Shown in pieces: positions 23,996 to 31,195 of a DNA stretch of 52,516 nucleotides (the stretch's first letter is position 1; every line of letters starts with the position of its first letter). Below the pieces are notes generated by a model. That model searched no databases. It was not told the DNA's origin and saw only the letters and a list, made by a program, of their open reading frames with translations. A program made the translations under genes and the position numbers. The stretch comes from Acidobacteriota bacterium (lineage in GTDB: Bacteria > Acidobacteriota > Vicinamibacteria > Vicinamibacterales > CAVVIG01). Location of the stretch: the NCBI GenBank assembly GCA_018268955.1, contig JAFDVO010000018.1:1-52516 (forward strand), written 5' to 3'.

Positions 23996-24188
23996 CGGTG
24001 ACTCGTGCAGGTCATCACTTCAAGCGTCACGCCAGTCCCCCACGCCGGCCGACATCCGCGAATTCACAGGAGATTCGGCCGTATCCGTGCGGTCGTGCCC
24101 GGCGTGCAGAGCGACACGCCTGTCGGAAACGACGCCTCGTGGCTACGGGATTGTGGGGGTGCCTGGCGCGGCAGTGAGGCAGGAGGCT

Positions 24189-24207
24189 CCGCGGAGCAGA
24201 TCCGCGG
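24189..24207 (-). terminator. CCGCGGA hairpin
   Basis: CCGCGGA and TCCGCGG pair around five bases, in the gap downstream of the heptad-repeat protein gene. It may reinforce the hairpin at 24238-24253. No T-tract follows on the minus strand. Confidence 0.35.
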
Positions 24208-24237
24208 ACGCCCCCGCCTCGCGAGCTTTCGGCGGTC

Positions 24238-24253
24238 CCGACAAGACTGTCGG
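24238..24253 (-). terminator. Stem-loop after heptad-repeat protein gene
   Basis: CCGACA and TGTCGG form a perfect six-base stem around AGAC, 40 nt past the stop codon of the RRELR-repeat gene. It could be a weak terminator. Confidence 0.4.
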
Positions 24254-24293
24254 TTCGAAGGCCCGCGGGAACAAACCCGAAGGATCGCGAATG

Positions 24294-24599
24294 TCAGCGA
24301 TCGTGGCGGCGCTCGCGGCGATCCTGCCGCAGCTCGCGATGGTCGCGCGTCAACTCGCGTCGATCGTCACGGAGTTCGCGTCGGTCGCGGCGCAGTTCCG
24401 CCGGCGGCTCCCCGGCTCGCCGGTCCTGACGCAGTTCGCGCGCGTCACGCTTCGTCTCGCGGCGGTCCTGCCGCAGCTCGCGACGATCCTGTCGGACCTC
24501 GGCCCCGTCGCGCGCGCGATCGCGCGGGGCTGCGTTGGCCGTCCCCGCCATCACGACGATCAGAGCCGCGCCCATCACCGTCAGCATTCCATTTCGCAT
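24294..24599 (-). CDS. Secreted RRELRxD heptad-repeat protein
   Basis: This 101-residue protein has a signal peptide (about residues 1-23, ending TANAA). The rest is almost entirely charged heptads of the form RRELRQD/RRETKRD/RRELRDD/RRELTRD, interrupted once by AGEPPAEL. The seven-residue rhythm and Arg/Glu/Asp composition suggest a long charged helix or coiled coil in the periplasm. Small proteins with such DRRELR repeats occur in many bacteria without known function. GAGGAG lies seven bases before the ATG, and two hairpins sit directly upstream. It is divergent from the zinc-ribbon gene. Confidence 0.75.
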   Translation of the reverse strand: MRNGMLTVMGAALIVVMAGTANAAPRDRARDGAEVRQDRRELRQDRRETKRDARELRQDRRAGEPPAELRRDRRELRDDRRELTRDHRELRQDRRERRHDR

Positions 24600-24612
24600 C
24601 GTCCACTCCTCG

Positions 24613-24653
24613 CCCCGTTCGGGGTTGATGCGGCTCGGCTCGTGAGCCGCATC
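24613..24653 (-). promoter_or_regulatory. Two tandem hairpins in the 5' leader
   Basis: GATGCGGCTC (24627-24636) and GAGCCGCATC (24644-24653) are perfect 10-bp arms with a 7-nt loop. Two bases nearer the gene, CCCC (24613) and GGGG (24624) close on GTTC. Both stand just upstream of the GAGGAG ribosome site of the heptad-repeat protein gene. They could stabilise the mRNA, regulate translation, or bind a dimeric repressor as DNA. Confidence 0.5.
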
Positions 24654-24757
24654 CCTGGTTGCGCCGGCGCCGAATGCGCCCGGCTGCAGAGTTGGACCGA
24701 CGCGACGCGCAAAGGTTTAACGGCCCGGGCGGCACAGCCGTCGCATAGCCGGTCACC

Positions 24758-25111
24758 ATGCAACTCCGTCACGCCCGACTCTGCCTGAACTGCGAGGAGA
24801 TTCACAGCGGCGCACATTGCCCGGTCTGCGCCTCGGAGAGCTTCGCGTACGTGTCGCGTTGGATTCCGCCGTCCGAGCGGCGGCAGGCTCCCCGTGCGCC
24901 CGACGCCGAGCGCCCCACCACCGGGTCCGCTGCATCCATCGCGGCCGAACCGTCCTCGCGCCGCATGCGCTGGGTGAAGCGTGGCGCGGCCGGGGTGGCG
25001 ATTGTCGCGGCCAGCCGTCTGCTCTGGCAGATGAGTCGGCCGGTTGAATGGTCCAGCAGCGAGCTCCCGGCGGAGCTCGAGGATCCGGAGGTCGGTGACG
25101 AGCCCTCGTGA
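24758..25111 (+). CDS. Zinc-ribbon small membrane protein
   Basis: This 117-residue protein has an N-terminal CLNCxxxH...CPVC zinc-ribbon (Cys at about 9, 12, 21 and 24), a Pro/Arg-rich linker, one probable transmembrane helix (about 76-92, GAAGVAIVAASRLLW) and an acidic tail. Function unknown. It precedes the KefB-type antiporter by 60 nt on the same strand and may be cotranscribed. The ATG keeps the first Cys pair near the N-terminus, as usual for such proteins. Confidence 0.65.
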   Translation: MQLRHARLCLNCEEIHSGAHCPVCASESFAYVSRWIPPSERRQAPRAPDAERPTTGSAASIAAEPSSRRMRWVKRGAAGVAIVAASRLLWQMSRPVEWSSSELPAELEDPEVGDEPS

Positions 25112-25154
25112 GTCATCTGCGGTTCCGCCTCGCAGACGCGTAAGGAAGATGTTG

Positions 25155-25160
25155 TACGCT
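25155..25160 (+). promoter_or_regulatory. Candidate -10 box for antiporter gene
   Basis: TACGCT (TANNNT) lies 11 bases before the ATG at 25172, with no Shine-Dalgarno sequence between them. Confidence 0.25.
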
Positions 25161-25171
25161 CAGCAGACCTG

Positions 25172-27205
25172 ATGCACGAACTGCCCCTGCTGCTGAACAT
25201 CGGCATCGCGCTGGCCTACGCCCTCGTCGGCGGGGTGATCGCGACGCGTCTCGGCCTGCCTTCGATCGTCGGCTACCTGATTGCGGGCGTCGCGATCGGG
25301 CCCGCCACTCCCGGGTTCGTCGGCAACCAGGCCACCATCGCGGAACTTGCCGAGCTCGGCGTCGTCTTCCTGATGTTCGGCGTGGGCCTGCACTTCTCGT
25401 TCAAGGACCTCTGGCAGGTGCGCTCGATCGCCGTCCCGGGTGCCACGCTGCAGATGCTGCTCGCGACCAGCCTCGGGTACGCCCTCTCGCGATCGTGGGG
25501 CTGGACGCCGTCGGCGAGCCTCATCCTGGGGCTCGCGATTTCGGTGGCCAGCACCGTCGTGCTGCTGCGGGCCCTCATGGACTTCGGGGCGCTCGACTCG
25601 ATTCACGGACGCGTTGCGGTTGGGTGGCTCGTGTTCGAGGATCTCGCGACAGTGGCCATCCTGGTGGTCATGCCGCTGCTGCTCGGGGCCCGAGCGGGCG
25701 CCGATGGCGGAACCACCGCGCTCGTCGCGGTCGCCAAGGCCGCGACGTTCGTGGCCCTGATGTTCCTCGTCGGGGCGCGGGCCGTGCCGTGGCTGCTGCA
25801 GCGCGTGGTGCGGCTCAAGTCGCACGAGATGTTCGTGCTGGCCACGCTCACGATCTCCCTGGGCACCGCGCTCGCCTCGGCCAAGTGGTTCGGCGTGTCG
25901 CTCGCGCTCGGCGCCTTCATCGCCGGTGTGCTGGTGTCGGATTCGCCCTACAGCCATCAGGTGAGCGCCGACATCCTGCCGTTCCGGGACACGTTCGCCG
26001 TCCTCTTCTTCGTATCAGTCGGCATGCTCGTCAACCCCGGCTACCTGATGGAACACTGGCGCGAGGTACTCGCGCTCTCGGCGGTGATCGTCATCGGCAA
26101 GGGGGCGATCGGCGCACTGCTCGGCCTCGTCTTCCCCTACCCGGCTCGGACCGGCCTGGTCGTCGGTGCCGGGCTCAGCCAGATCGGCGAGTTCTCCTTC
26201 ATCGTCGGGCAGAGCGGCGTGGCGCTGGGGCTGCTCGACGCGTCGCAGTACTCGCTGATACTTGCCGGCTCGATCGTGTCGATCACGCTGAACCCGTTCC
26301 TGTTCCGGCTCATCGAACCGACCGAGCGGATCCTGAAGAAGCGACCGGCGCTCTGGCGGCTCCTGGATCGTCAGGGGCACCGCGCCCCGCCGCCCCCGGC
26401 GGAGACGCTCGACAAGCACGTCGTGATCGTGGGATCCGGGCGGGTCGGACGGCATCTCTCGACCGTGCTCGGGACGCTGGGCATCCCCCGGCTGGTGATC
26501 GATTCGGACTGGAAGCGGATCGAGGAGCTGACGACACAGCACGTGCCGACCCTGTACGGCGACGCGGCGAACTCCTCCATCCTCGAGCACGCGGCGCTCG
26601 AGCGCGCCCGTGCCCTCGTCGTAACCGTTCCCGACGAGACGATCGCCACCATCATCGTCGCCGCCGCGGAGGACCTCGCGCCCGGGATCATCACCATCGT
26701 GCGCGCCGCGACCGATGAAGGCGCACGGCACCTGGCGGAGCTGGGCGCCGAGTCGCTCGTGCGGCCCGAGTTCGAGGGGGGCCTGCAGATCATGCGGGCG
26801 ACGCTGCTCACCCTGGGCTTCCCACCGCGCCGCATCCAGGCGTTCGTCGACGAGATCCGCGGCAGCGAGGTCCTGGGCAAGCAGGTCGACGACGAGTTCG
26901 CGCTTGTGCGAAAGCTGGCGGCGAGCGATCTCGAACTCGGCTGGCTGACCGTGCATGCGCGTGCGGCGCTCGCGGGCAAGACCATCGCGCAGGGCAACCT
27001 TCGCGGCCAGTCGGGTGCGACGATCATCGCGGCCGAACACGAGGGCACGCTCGTCGGGAACCCGGGCCCGGAGCTGATGCTCGAGGCCGGCGACCGCGTC
27101 GCGGTGGTCGGACGGCCCGACCAGCTCGCCACCGCTTCGGTGCTCCTCGAATTCCCGGTCGGCGACCACACGCCGCCCGCGCAGGAACCGGCCAGCGCGG
27201 CGTAA
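25172..27205 (+). CDS. ybaL: KefB/YbaL-type cation:proton antiporter with TrkA domains
   Basis: This 677-residue protein resembles E. coli YbaL. A CPA2 membrane domain of about 12-13 helices spans about residues 5-385 (GLPSIVGYLIAGVAIGPATPGF, ELGVVFLMFGVGLHFS, and the ion-site region FVSVGMLVNPGY). A RCK/TrkA-N domain lies at about 412-530 with the nucleotide loop VIVGSGRVGRHL, and a TrkA-C domain at about 585-660. It probably exchanges K+ or Na+ for H+ under control of a nucleotide ligand. It converges with the His/Met-rich outer-membrane gene (13-nt gap). Confidence 0.92.
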   Translation: MHELPLLLNIGIALAYALVGGVIATRLGLPSIVGYLIAGVAIGPATPGFVGNQATIAELAELGVVFLMFGVGLHFSFKDLWQVRSIAVPGATLQMLLATSLGYALSRSWGWTPSASLILGLAISVASTVVLLRALMDFGALDSIHGRVAVGWLVFEDLATVAILVVMPLLLGARAGADGGTTALVAVAKAATFVALMFLVGARAVPWLLQRVVRLKSHEMFVLATLTISLGTALASAKWFGVSLALGAFIAGVLVSDSPYSHQVSADILPFRDTFAVLFFVSVGMLVNPGYLMEHWREVLALSAVIVIGKGAIGALLGLVFPYPARTGLVVGAGLSQIGEFSFIVGQSGVALGLLDASQYSLILAGSIVSITLNPFLFRLIEPTERILKKRPALWRLLDRQGHRAPPPPAETLDKHVVIVGSGRVGRHLSTVLGTLGIPRLVIDSDWKRIEELTTQHVPTLYGDAANSSILEHAALERARALVVTVPDETIATIIVAAAEDLAPGIITIVRAATDEGARHLAELGAESLVRPEFEGGLQIMRATLLTLGFPPRRIQAFVDEIRGSEVLGKQVDDEFALVRKLAASDLELGWLTVHARAALAGKTIAQGNLRGQSGATIIAAEHEGTLVGNPGPELMLEAGDRVAVVGRPDQLATASVLLEFPVGDHTPPAQEPASAA

Positions 27206-27218
27206 ATCTCAGCAGCGA

Positions 27219-28544
27219 TCAGTGCACGTGGCCGGCGTGCGGGCCTGGCGCCATCGGCGGACCTGCCATCCGCATGTTCCACATGCGCCCCATCGCGCCG
27301 ACAGGCGGACGCACCTGGAGGAACACCTGGAACGACGCCGGGTGGGAGCCGTGGGTCGCCTTCAGGATCTCCGGGACGCGGTAGAGCGTGCCGTTCACAC
27401 CGACCGCCGCGGTCATTCCCTTCCAGGTCGCGACGTCGCGCTGCGCGCCGAGCGTGAACGCGCCGACCGCGTCCTTGCGCGCCTCGTCCTCATGGTCCGG
27501 CAGGCGACCGAGCACGAGCAGCATCGACTCCACCTCCACGACTTCTGCACGGGCTGAGAGCACCGTCCGTCCGGCGAACCTCGTGGCTTCGAGGAATGCC
27601 GCACGACGCGTCACCTCCTCCGCGGCGTTCATGCCGAACCCGGCTGACACCGCAAGCATGCGTGCCTGGGGGCCGCGCGTGAGGGACACGGACGCCGTCG
27701 AGCGCACAACGTTCCCGTGATGGAGCTGCTCCGGCTCGATCAGGCGGCCGCTCGACACCTGCAGTTCGACAGACGGTGAGGGGCGAACCCAGAGCCGTCC
27801 GGAGAACGAATCCATCCTGCCGAAGTCGAAATCCCACCGCTGGGCGTCCGGCTCCCGGCCGTTGAACGCGGACGCCTCGACCGCAATCGGACCGCGATCC
27901 AAGCCGACCGTGGCCACACCGAAGGCGACGTGGGTCGAGTCGAACGTGTGGTGCCCGAGCGGCGCGAACGGAATTGCCGCCGCCGACGCGCGGTGCATGA
28001 ACGCGACGGGGCCGAGCGCCGGTTCACCTGCGACGGCACCGGCGACCGTCAGGCCCGAGGATGTCCCGATGGGCGTTCTCCAGGCCGCGGCGAGTTGCAT
28101 CCAGACATCGTGCGGGTGCTGCCGGTCCACGTTCGGCGCTCCCTCATAGGCCTCGCCCACCTGGAACAGCTCACGGTACCCGCGGCGTCCAACGGTGGCC
28201 GGGTCCAGGCTGAACATCCCTGACAGCGTGAGCGTGCCGCGACCGGCGCCCCGCGTGGCCATCCCCATCCACCAGTTCGGCGCACGGAGCTCGTCGCCGC
28301 CGCGCGCGCCACCCTGATGGTTGAACAGCAGGTACACGGCGCCGTCCTGCATCAGGTGCCACCCGCCGTCCGTGGTGGCGCCGTGCTCCATGTCGGCCAT
28401 GTCGTGCATGTGCTCATGGTCGTGCGGCGCGTCAGGTGCTCCCTGCGGCGGGTTTTGCGCCGAGGCTGGGGCGCCCCACAGCAGGCCCGCACCGAGCCCG
28501 AATCCGACGATGACGCGCTTCAAGGCGGCTCCTGAACACCACAT
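27219..28544 (-). CDS. His/Met-rich probable outer-membrane protein
   Basis: This 441-residue exported protein begins with a signal peptide (cleavage near ASAQ). Next comes a metal-ligand-rich segment (HDHEHMHDMADMEHG), then a beta-rich body with repeated amphipathic strands that resembles a small barrel, and a C-terminal Met/His tail (MGRMWNMRMAGPPMAPGPHAGHVH holds seven Met/His ligands or more). The body includes HLMQDGAVYLLFNHQGG. I do not recognise a named family, but the ligand clusters suggest copper or another soft metal. TATCAT on the minus strand stands six bases before this ATG; the TTG at 28523 with AGGAG is an alternative that gives a shorter signal peptide. Confidence 0.7.
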   Translation of the reverse strand: MWCSGAALKRVIVGFGLGAGLLWGAPASAQNPPQGAPDAPHDHEHMHDMADMEHGATTDGGWHLMQDGAVYLLFNHQGGARGGDELRAPNWWMGMATRGAGRGTLTLSGMFSLDPATVGRRGYRELFQVGEAYEGAPNVDRQHPHDVWMQLAAAWRTPIGTSSGLTVAGAVAGEPALGPVAFMHRASAAAIPFAPLGHHTFDSTHVAFGVATVGLDRGPIAVEASAFNGREPDAQRWDFDFGRMDSFSGRLWVRPSPSVELQVSSGRLIEPEQLHHGNVVRSTASVSLTRGPQARMLAVSAGFGMNAAEEVTRRAAFLEATRFAGRTVLSARAEVVEVESMLLVLGRLPDHEDEARKDAVGAFTLGAQRDVATWKGMTAAVGVNGTLYRVPEILKATHGSHPASFQVFLQVRPPVGAMGRMWNMRMAGPPMAPGPHAGHVH

Positions 28545-28550
28545 CCCTCG

Positions 28551-28556
28551 ATGATA
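28551..28556 (-). promoter_or_regulatory. Candidate -10 box for His/Met-rich gene
   Basis: TATCAT on the minus strand lies six bases before the ATG at 28544, mirroring the modA box on the other strand of the same 94-nt divergent gap. Confidence 0.35.
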
Positions 28557-28625
28557 GCCGAGGGGCACGAGTCGACCCGAGCGATGCGGCAAAGCGGATT
28601 GAATCGTCTCGAACTGCCGCTCCGC

Positions 28626-28631
28626 TATAAT
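28626..28631 (+). promoter_or_regulatory. Consensus -10 box for modABC
   Basis: A perfect TATAAT lies seven bases before the modA ATG, so transcription would begin at or next to the start codon. The sequence has no room for a Shine-Dalgarno element. The best -35 candidate, TTGAAT at 28599-28604, is 21 bases away, longer than ideal. Confidence 0.6.
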
Positions 28632-28638
28632 CCGCTCG

Positions 28639-29403
28639 ATGCGCCGCATCGCTGGCCCGCTCGTGCTCGCCCTGGCCCTGCTGCTCGCCGCCGTCAGCGA
28701 CGTCGGCGCGCAGATCGCCGTGGCCGCGGCCTCGGACCTGCAGCCGGTCCTGCCGGACATTGCCACCCGATTCCAGCGCGCCACCGGGCAGACGGTCCGG
28801 ATCTCGTACGGCTCGTCCGGCACGTTCGTCAGCCAGATCCAGAACGGGGCCCCGTTCGATGTCTTCCTCTCGGCAGACGATGCGTATGTGCGGCGACTGG
28901 TCGATTCCGGCCACGGCGATCCTCATGGCCAGGTCGGCTACGCGACGGGTCGACTCGCGCTCTGGTCGCGAAAGGATCGGGGACTCGCGCTGGCGTCGGT
29001 CGCATCGCTGGGCGACGGCCGTATCCGGCGCATCGCGATTGCCAACCCCGACCACGCGCCGTACGGGCGGGCCGCGGTCGACGCGCTCGAGCGGAGCGGC
29101 GTCTACGAACAGGTGCGCGGCAAGATCGTGCGTGGCGAGAACGTGGCGCAGGCCGCCCAGTTCGCGCAGAGCGGCAGCGCGGACGTCGCGATCGTGGCCC
29201 TCTCGCTGACGCTCGCTCCGGCAATGGCGCAGATCGGCACCGCCGTGGAGTTGCCGATGACCGCCTTCGCCCCCATCCGTCAGACCGCCGTGGTCCTCAC
29301 CCGCAGCCGCAACCAGGACCTCGCGCGTCGGTTCGTGGGGTTCCTGGTCGACCCCGACATTCAGCGGCTGCTGCAGTCCTCCGGATTCGGGCCCCACCCG
29401 TGA
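28639..29403 (+). CDS. modA: Molybdate ABC transporter substrate-binding protein
   Basis: This 254-residue periplasmic binding protein has a signal peptide (cleavage near residue 24). The ModA pattern includes AVAAASDLQPVLPDI, YGSSGTFVSQIQNGAPFDVFLSAD (read as two blocks), GRLALWSR, IANPDHAPYGRAA and the C-terminal GFGPHP. It delivers molybdate (or tungstate) to ModBC. Its TGA overlaps the modB ATG by one base. The gene heads the modABC operon; no modE regulator is adjacent. Confidence 0.93.
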   Translation: MRRIAGPLVLALALLLAAVSDVGAQIAVAAASDLQPVLPDIATRFQRATGQTVRISYGSSGTFVSQIQNGAPFDVFLSADDAYVRRLVDSGHGDPHGQVGYATGRLALWSRKDRGLALASVASLGDGRIRRIAIANPDHAPYGRAAVDALERSGVYEQVRGKIVRGENVAQAAQFAQSGSADVAIVALSLTLAPAMAQIGTAVELPMTAFAPIRQTAVVLTRSRNQDLARRFVGFLVDPDIQRLLQSSGFGPHP

Positions 29404-30086
29404 TGAGCGGCATCGACTGGCAGGCGGTCGGCCTGAGCCTGCGGCTCGCCGCGATCGTGGACGTCATTCTCCTCGTCGTCGGCGTCCCGATCGCCTGGTG
29501 GCTCGCCTTCCGTCGGCGGCCGTGGACGTTCCTCGTCGAGTCGGTCGTGGCGCTGCCGCTCGTGCTGCCCCCGACCGTGCTCGGGTTCTACGTGCTCGTC
29601 GCCATGGGGCCGCGGAGCCCGCTCGGCCGCGTGTGGGAGGCGATGGCGGGCGGGCCGCTGGCCTTCACCTTCGAGGCGCTGGTGATCGCCTCGGTGGTCT
29701 ACAGCCTGCCGTTCGTCGTGCAGCCGGTCGCCTCGGCCTTCCGGCAGATCGACCCCGCGCTGGGTGAAGCCTCCTCCACCCTCGGCGCGTCACCGTGGCG
29801 CACCTTCGTGCGGATCACGCTGCCGCTTGCACGTGAGGGCATCATGGCTGGTGCGGTCCTCGGCTTCGCGCACACGCTCGGTGAGTTCGGCGTCGTCCTC
29901 ATGGTGGGCGGCAACCTGCCAGGCGTGACACGGACGGTGTCCATCGCCATCTACGATCAGGTCCAGGCGCTGCAGGTCGAGGCGGCGAACCGGACCGCCC
30001 TGCTGATGCTGCTCTTCTCGCTGGCGGCCCTCGCGGTGGTCTACGGTCCGCTGCGGAGGGCAAGCCACGTGACGCCGCAGGCCTGA
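29403..30086 (+). CDS. modB: Molybdate ABC transporter permease
   Basis: This 227-residue inner-membrane permease has about five helices. The BPD-type EAA loop reads LGEASSTLGASPWRTFVRITLP, coupling to the ATPase. The N-terminal part includes PLVLPPTVLGFYVLV, characteristic of ModB. It starts on the overlapping TGATG with modA and ends three bases before modC. Confidence 0.93.
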   Translation: MSGIDWQAVGLSLRLAAIVDVILLVVGVPIAWWLAFRRRPWTFLVESVVALPLVLPPTVLGFYVLVAMGPRSPLGRVWEAMAGGPLAFTFEALVIASVVYSLPFVVQPVASAFRQIDPALGEASSTLGASPWRTFVRITLPLAREGIMAGAVLGFAHTLGEFGVVLMVGGNLPGVTRTVSIAIYDQVQALQVEAANRTALLMLLFSLAALAVVYGPLRRASHVTPQA

Positions 30087-30089
30087 GCG

Positions 30090-31181
30090 ATGGCCGGGCC
30101 CCTCCATGCGTCGGTCCGGGCGCAGATGTCCGAGGTCTTCACGCTCGACGTGAGCGTGGATCTGCCGCCGGGCATCACCATCCTCTTCGGCGCCTCAGGC
30201 TCGGGGAAATCGACGCTGCTCCGGGCGATTGCTGGACTGGCGAGGCCGGACGCGGGCCGGATCGCCATCGGCGATCGCGTCCTCTTCGACACCGCGACCG
30301 GCGTGGACCTCCCGCCACAGGCACGGCGGGTCGGCTATGTGTTCCAGCAGCTCGCGCTCTTCCCGCACTTCACCGTGCGGGGCAACCTCGAATACGGTGT
30401 CGCGGCCCTGCCGCCGGCGGAACGCACGCGTCGCGTGGAGGAGGTGGCGCGGCGCTTCCACATCGACCGGCTCATGGAACGGCGCCCGGCACGCCTGTCA
30501 GGGGGCGAGCGGCAGCGGGTGGCGCTGGCGCGTGCGCTGGTGACCGATCCGGACCTGCTGCTGCTCGACGAGCCGCTGTCCGCACTCGACTACGCGACGC
30601 AGTCGCGCATCATCGAGGACCTGCGCGCCTGGAACGCGGCGCACGGCATCCCGGTGCTGTACGTGACGCACGCGCATCGGGAGGTGTTCGCGCTCGGGGA
30701 ACGCTGCGTGGTCCTCGACCACGGGCGCGTGCTGGCCGTCGGGACACCGCACGAGGTGATCGACCTGCCCGCACACGAGACCATCGCGCAGATTGCCGGC
30801 TTCGAGAACCTCTTCACCGCAACGGTCACGGCACGACGGCCATCCAATGGCGTGATGCAGTGCCGCCTCGGAGAGAGCCTCTCCGAACTCGAGGTCCCCC
30901 TCGGCATGGCCGACGTCGGGGGGTCGGTGCGGCTCGCCATCCGTGCCGGCGACATCCTGCTGGCCGTCGAGGAGCCGCGCGGCCTGAGCGCACGCAACGT
31001 GCTTCGCGGCACGCTCACGAGCCTGACCCGTGAGGGCCCAACGGTGTCGGCACGCGTCGATGCGGGTGAGCCGTTCATCGTGCACCTGACACCAGGGGCC
31101 GTGGAGGCCCTGCACCTGATGGTCCCGATGCCGGTGTGGCTCGTGCTGAAGACGCACTCCTGCCGCGTCGTGTCGCTGTGA
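30090..31181 (+). CDS. modC: Molybdate ABC transporter ATP-binding protein
   Basis: This 363-residue ATPase has Walker A GASGSGKST (about residues 34-42), Q-loop VFQQLALFPH, signature LSGGERQR, Walker B LLLLDEP and H-loop YVTHAHRE. A C-terminal TOBE/Mop domain (about 290-360) is typical of ModC and can bind molybdate. It completes the modABC operon. The next kinase gene starts 14 nt after its stop and might be read through. Confidence 0.93.
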   Translation: MAGPLHASVRAQMSEVFTLDVSVDLPPGITILFGASGSGKSTLLRAIAGLARPDAGRIAIGDRVLFDTATGVDLPPQARRVGYVFQQLALFPHFTVRGNLEYGVAALPPAERTRRVEEVARRFHIDRLMERRPARLSGGERQRVALARALVTDPDLLLLDEPLSALDYATQSRIIEDLRAWNAAHGIPVLYVTHAHREVFALGERCVVLDHGRVLAVGTPHEVIDLPAHETIAQIAGFENLFTATVTARRPSNGVMQCRLGESLSELEVPLGMADVGGSVRLAIRAGDILLAVEEPRGLSARNVLRGTLTSLTREGPTVSARVDAGEPFIVHLTPGAVEALHLMVPMPVWLVLKTHSCRVVSL

Positions 31182-31187
31182 TAGGCT
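31182..31187 (+). promoter_or_regulatory. Candidate -10 box for propeller kinase
   Basis: TAGGCT lies eight bases before the ATG at 31196, just after the modC stop codon. Confidence 0.3.
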
Positions 31188-31195
31188 CCGATTCG

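Noticed and set aside
28639..31181. Sulfate or phosphate ABC system instead of molybdate
   Set aside because: The binding-protein motifs, ModB signature and TOBE/Mop domain all match modABC.
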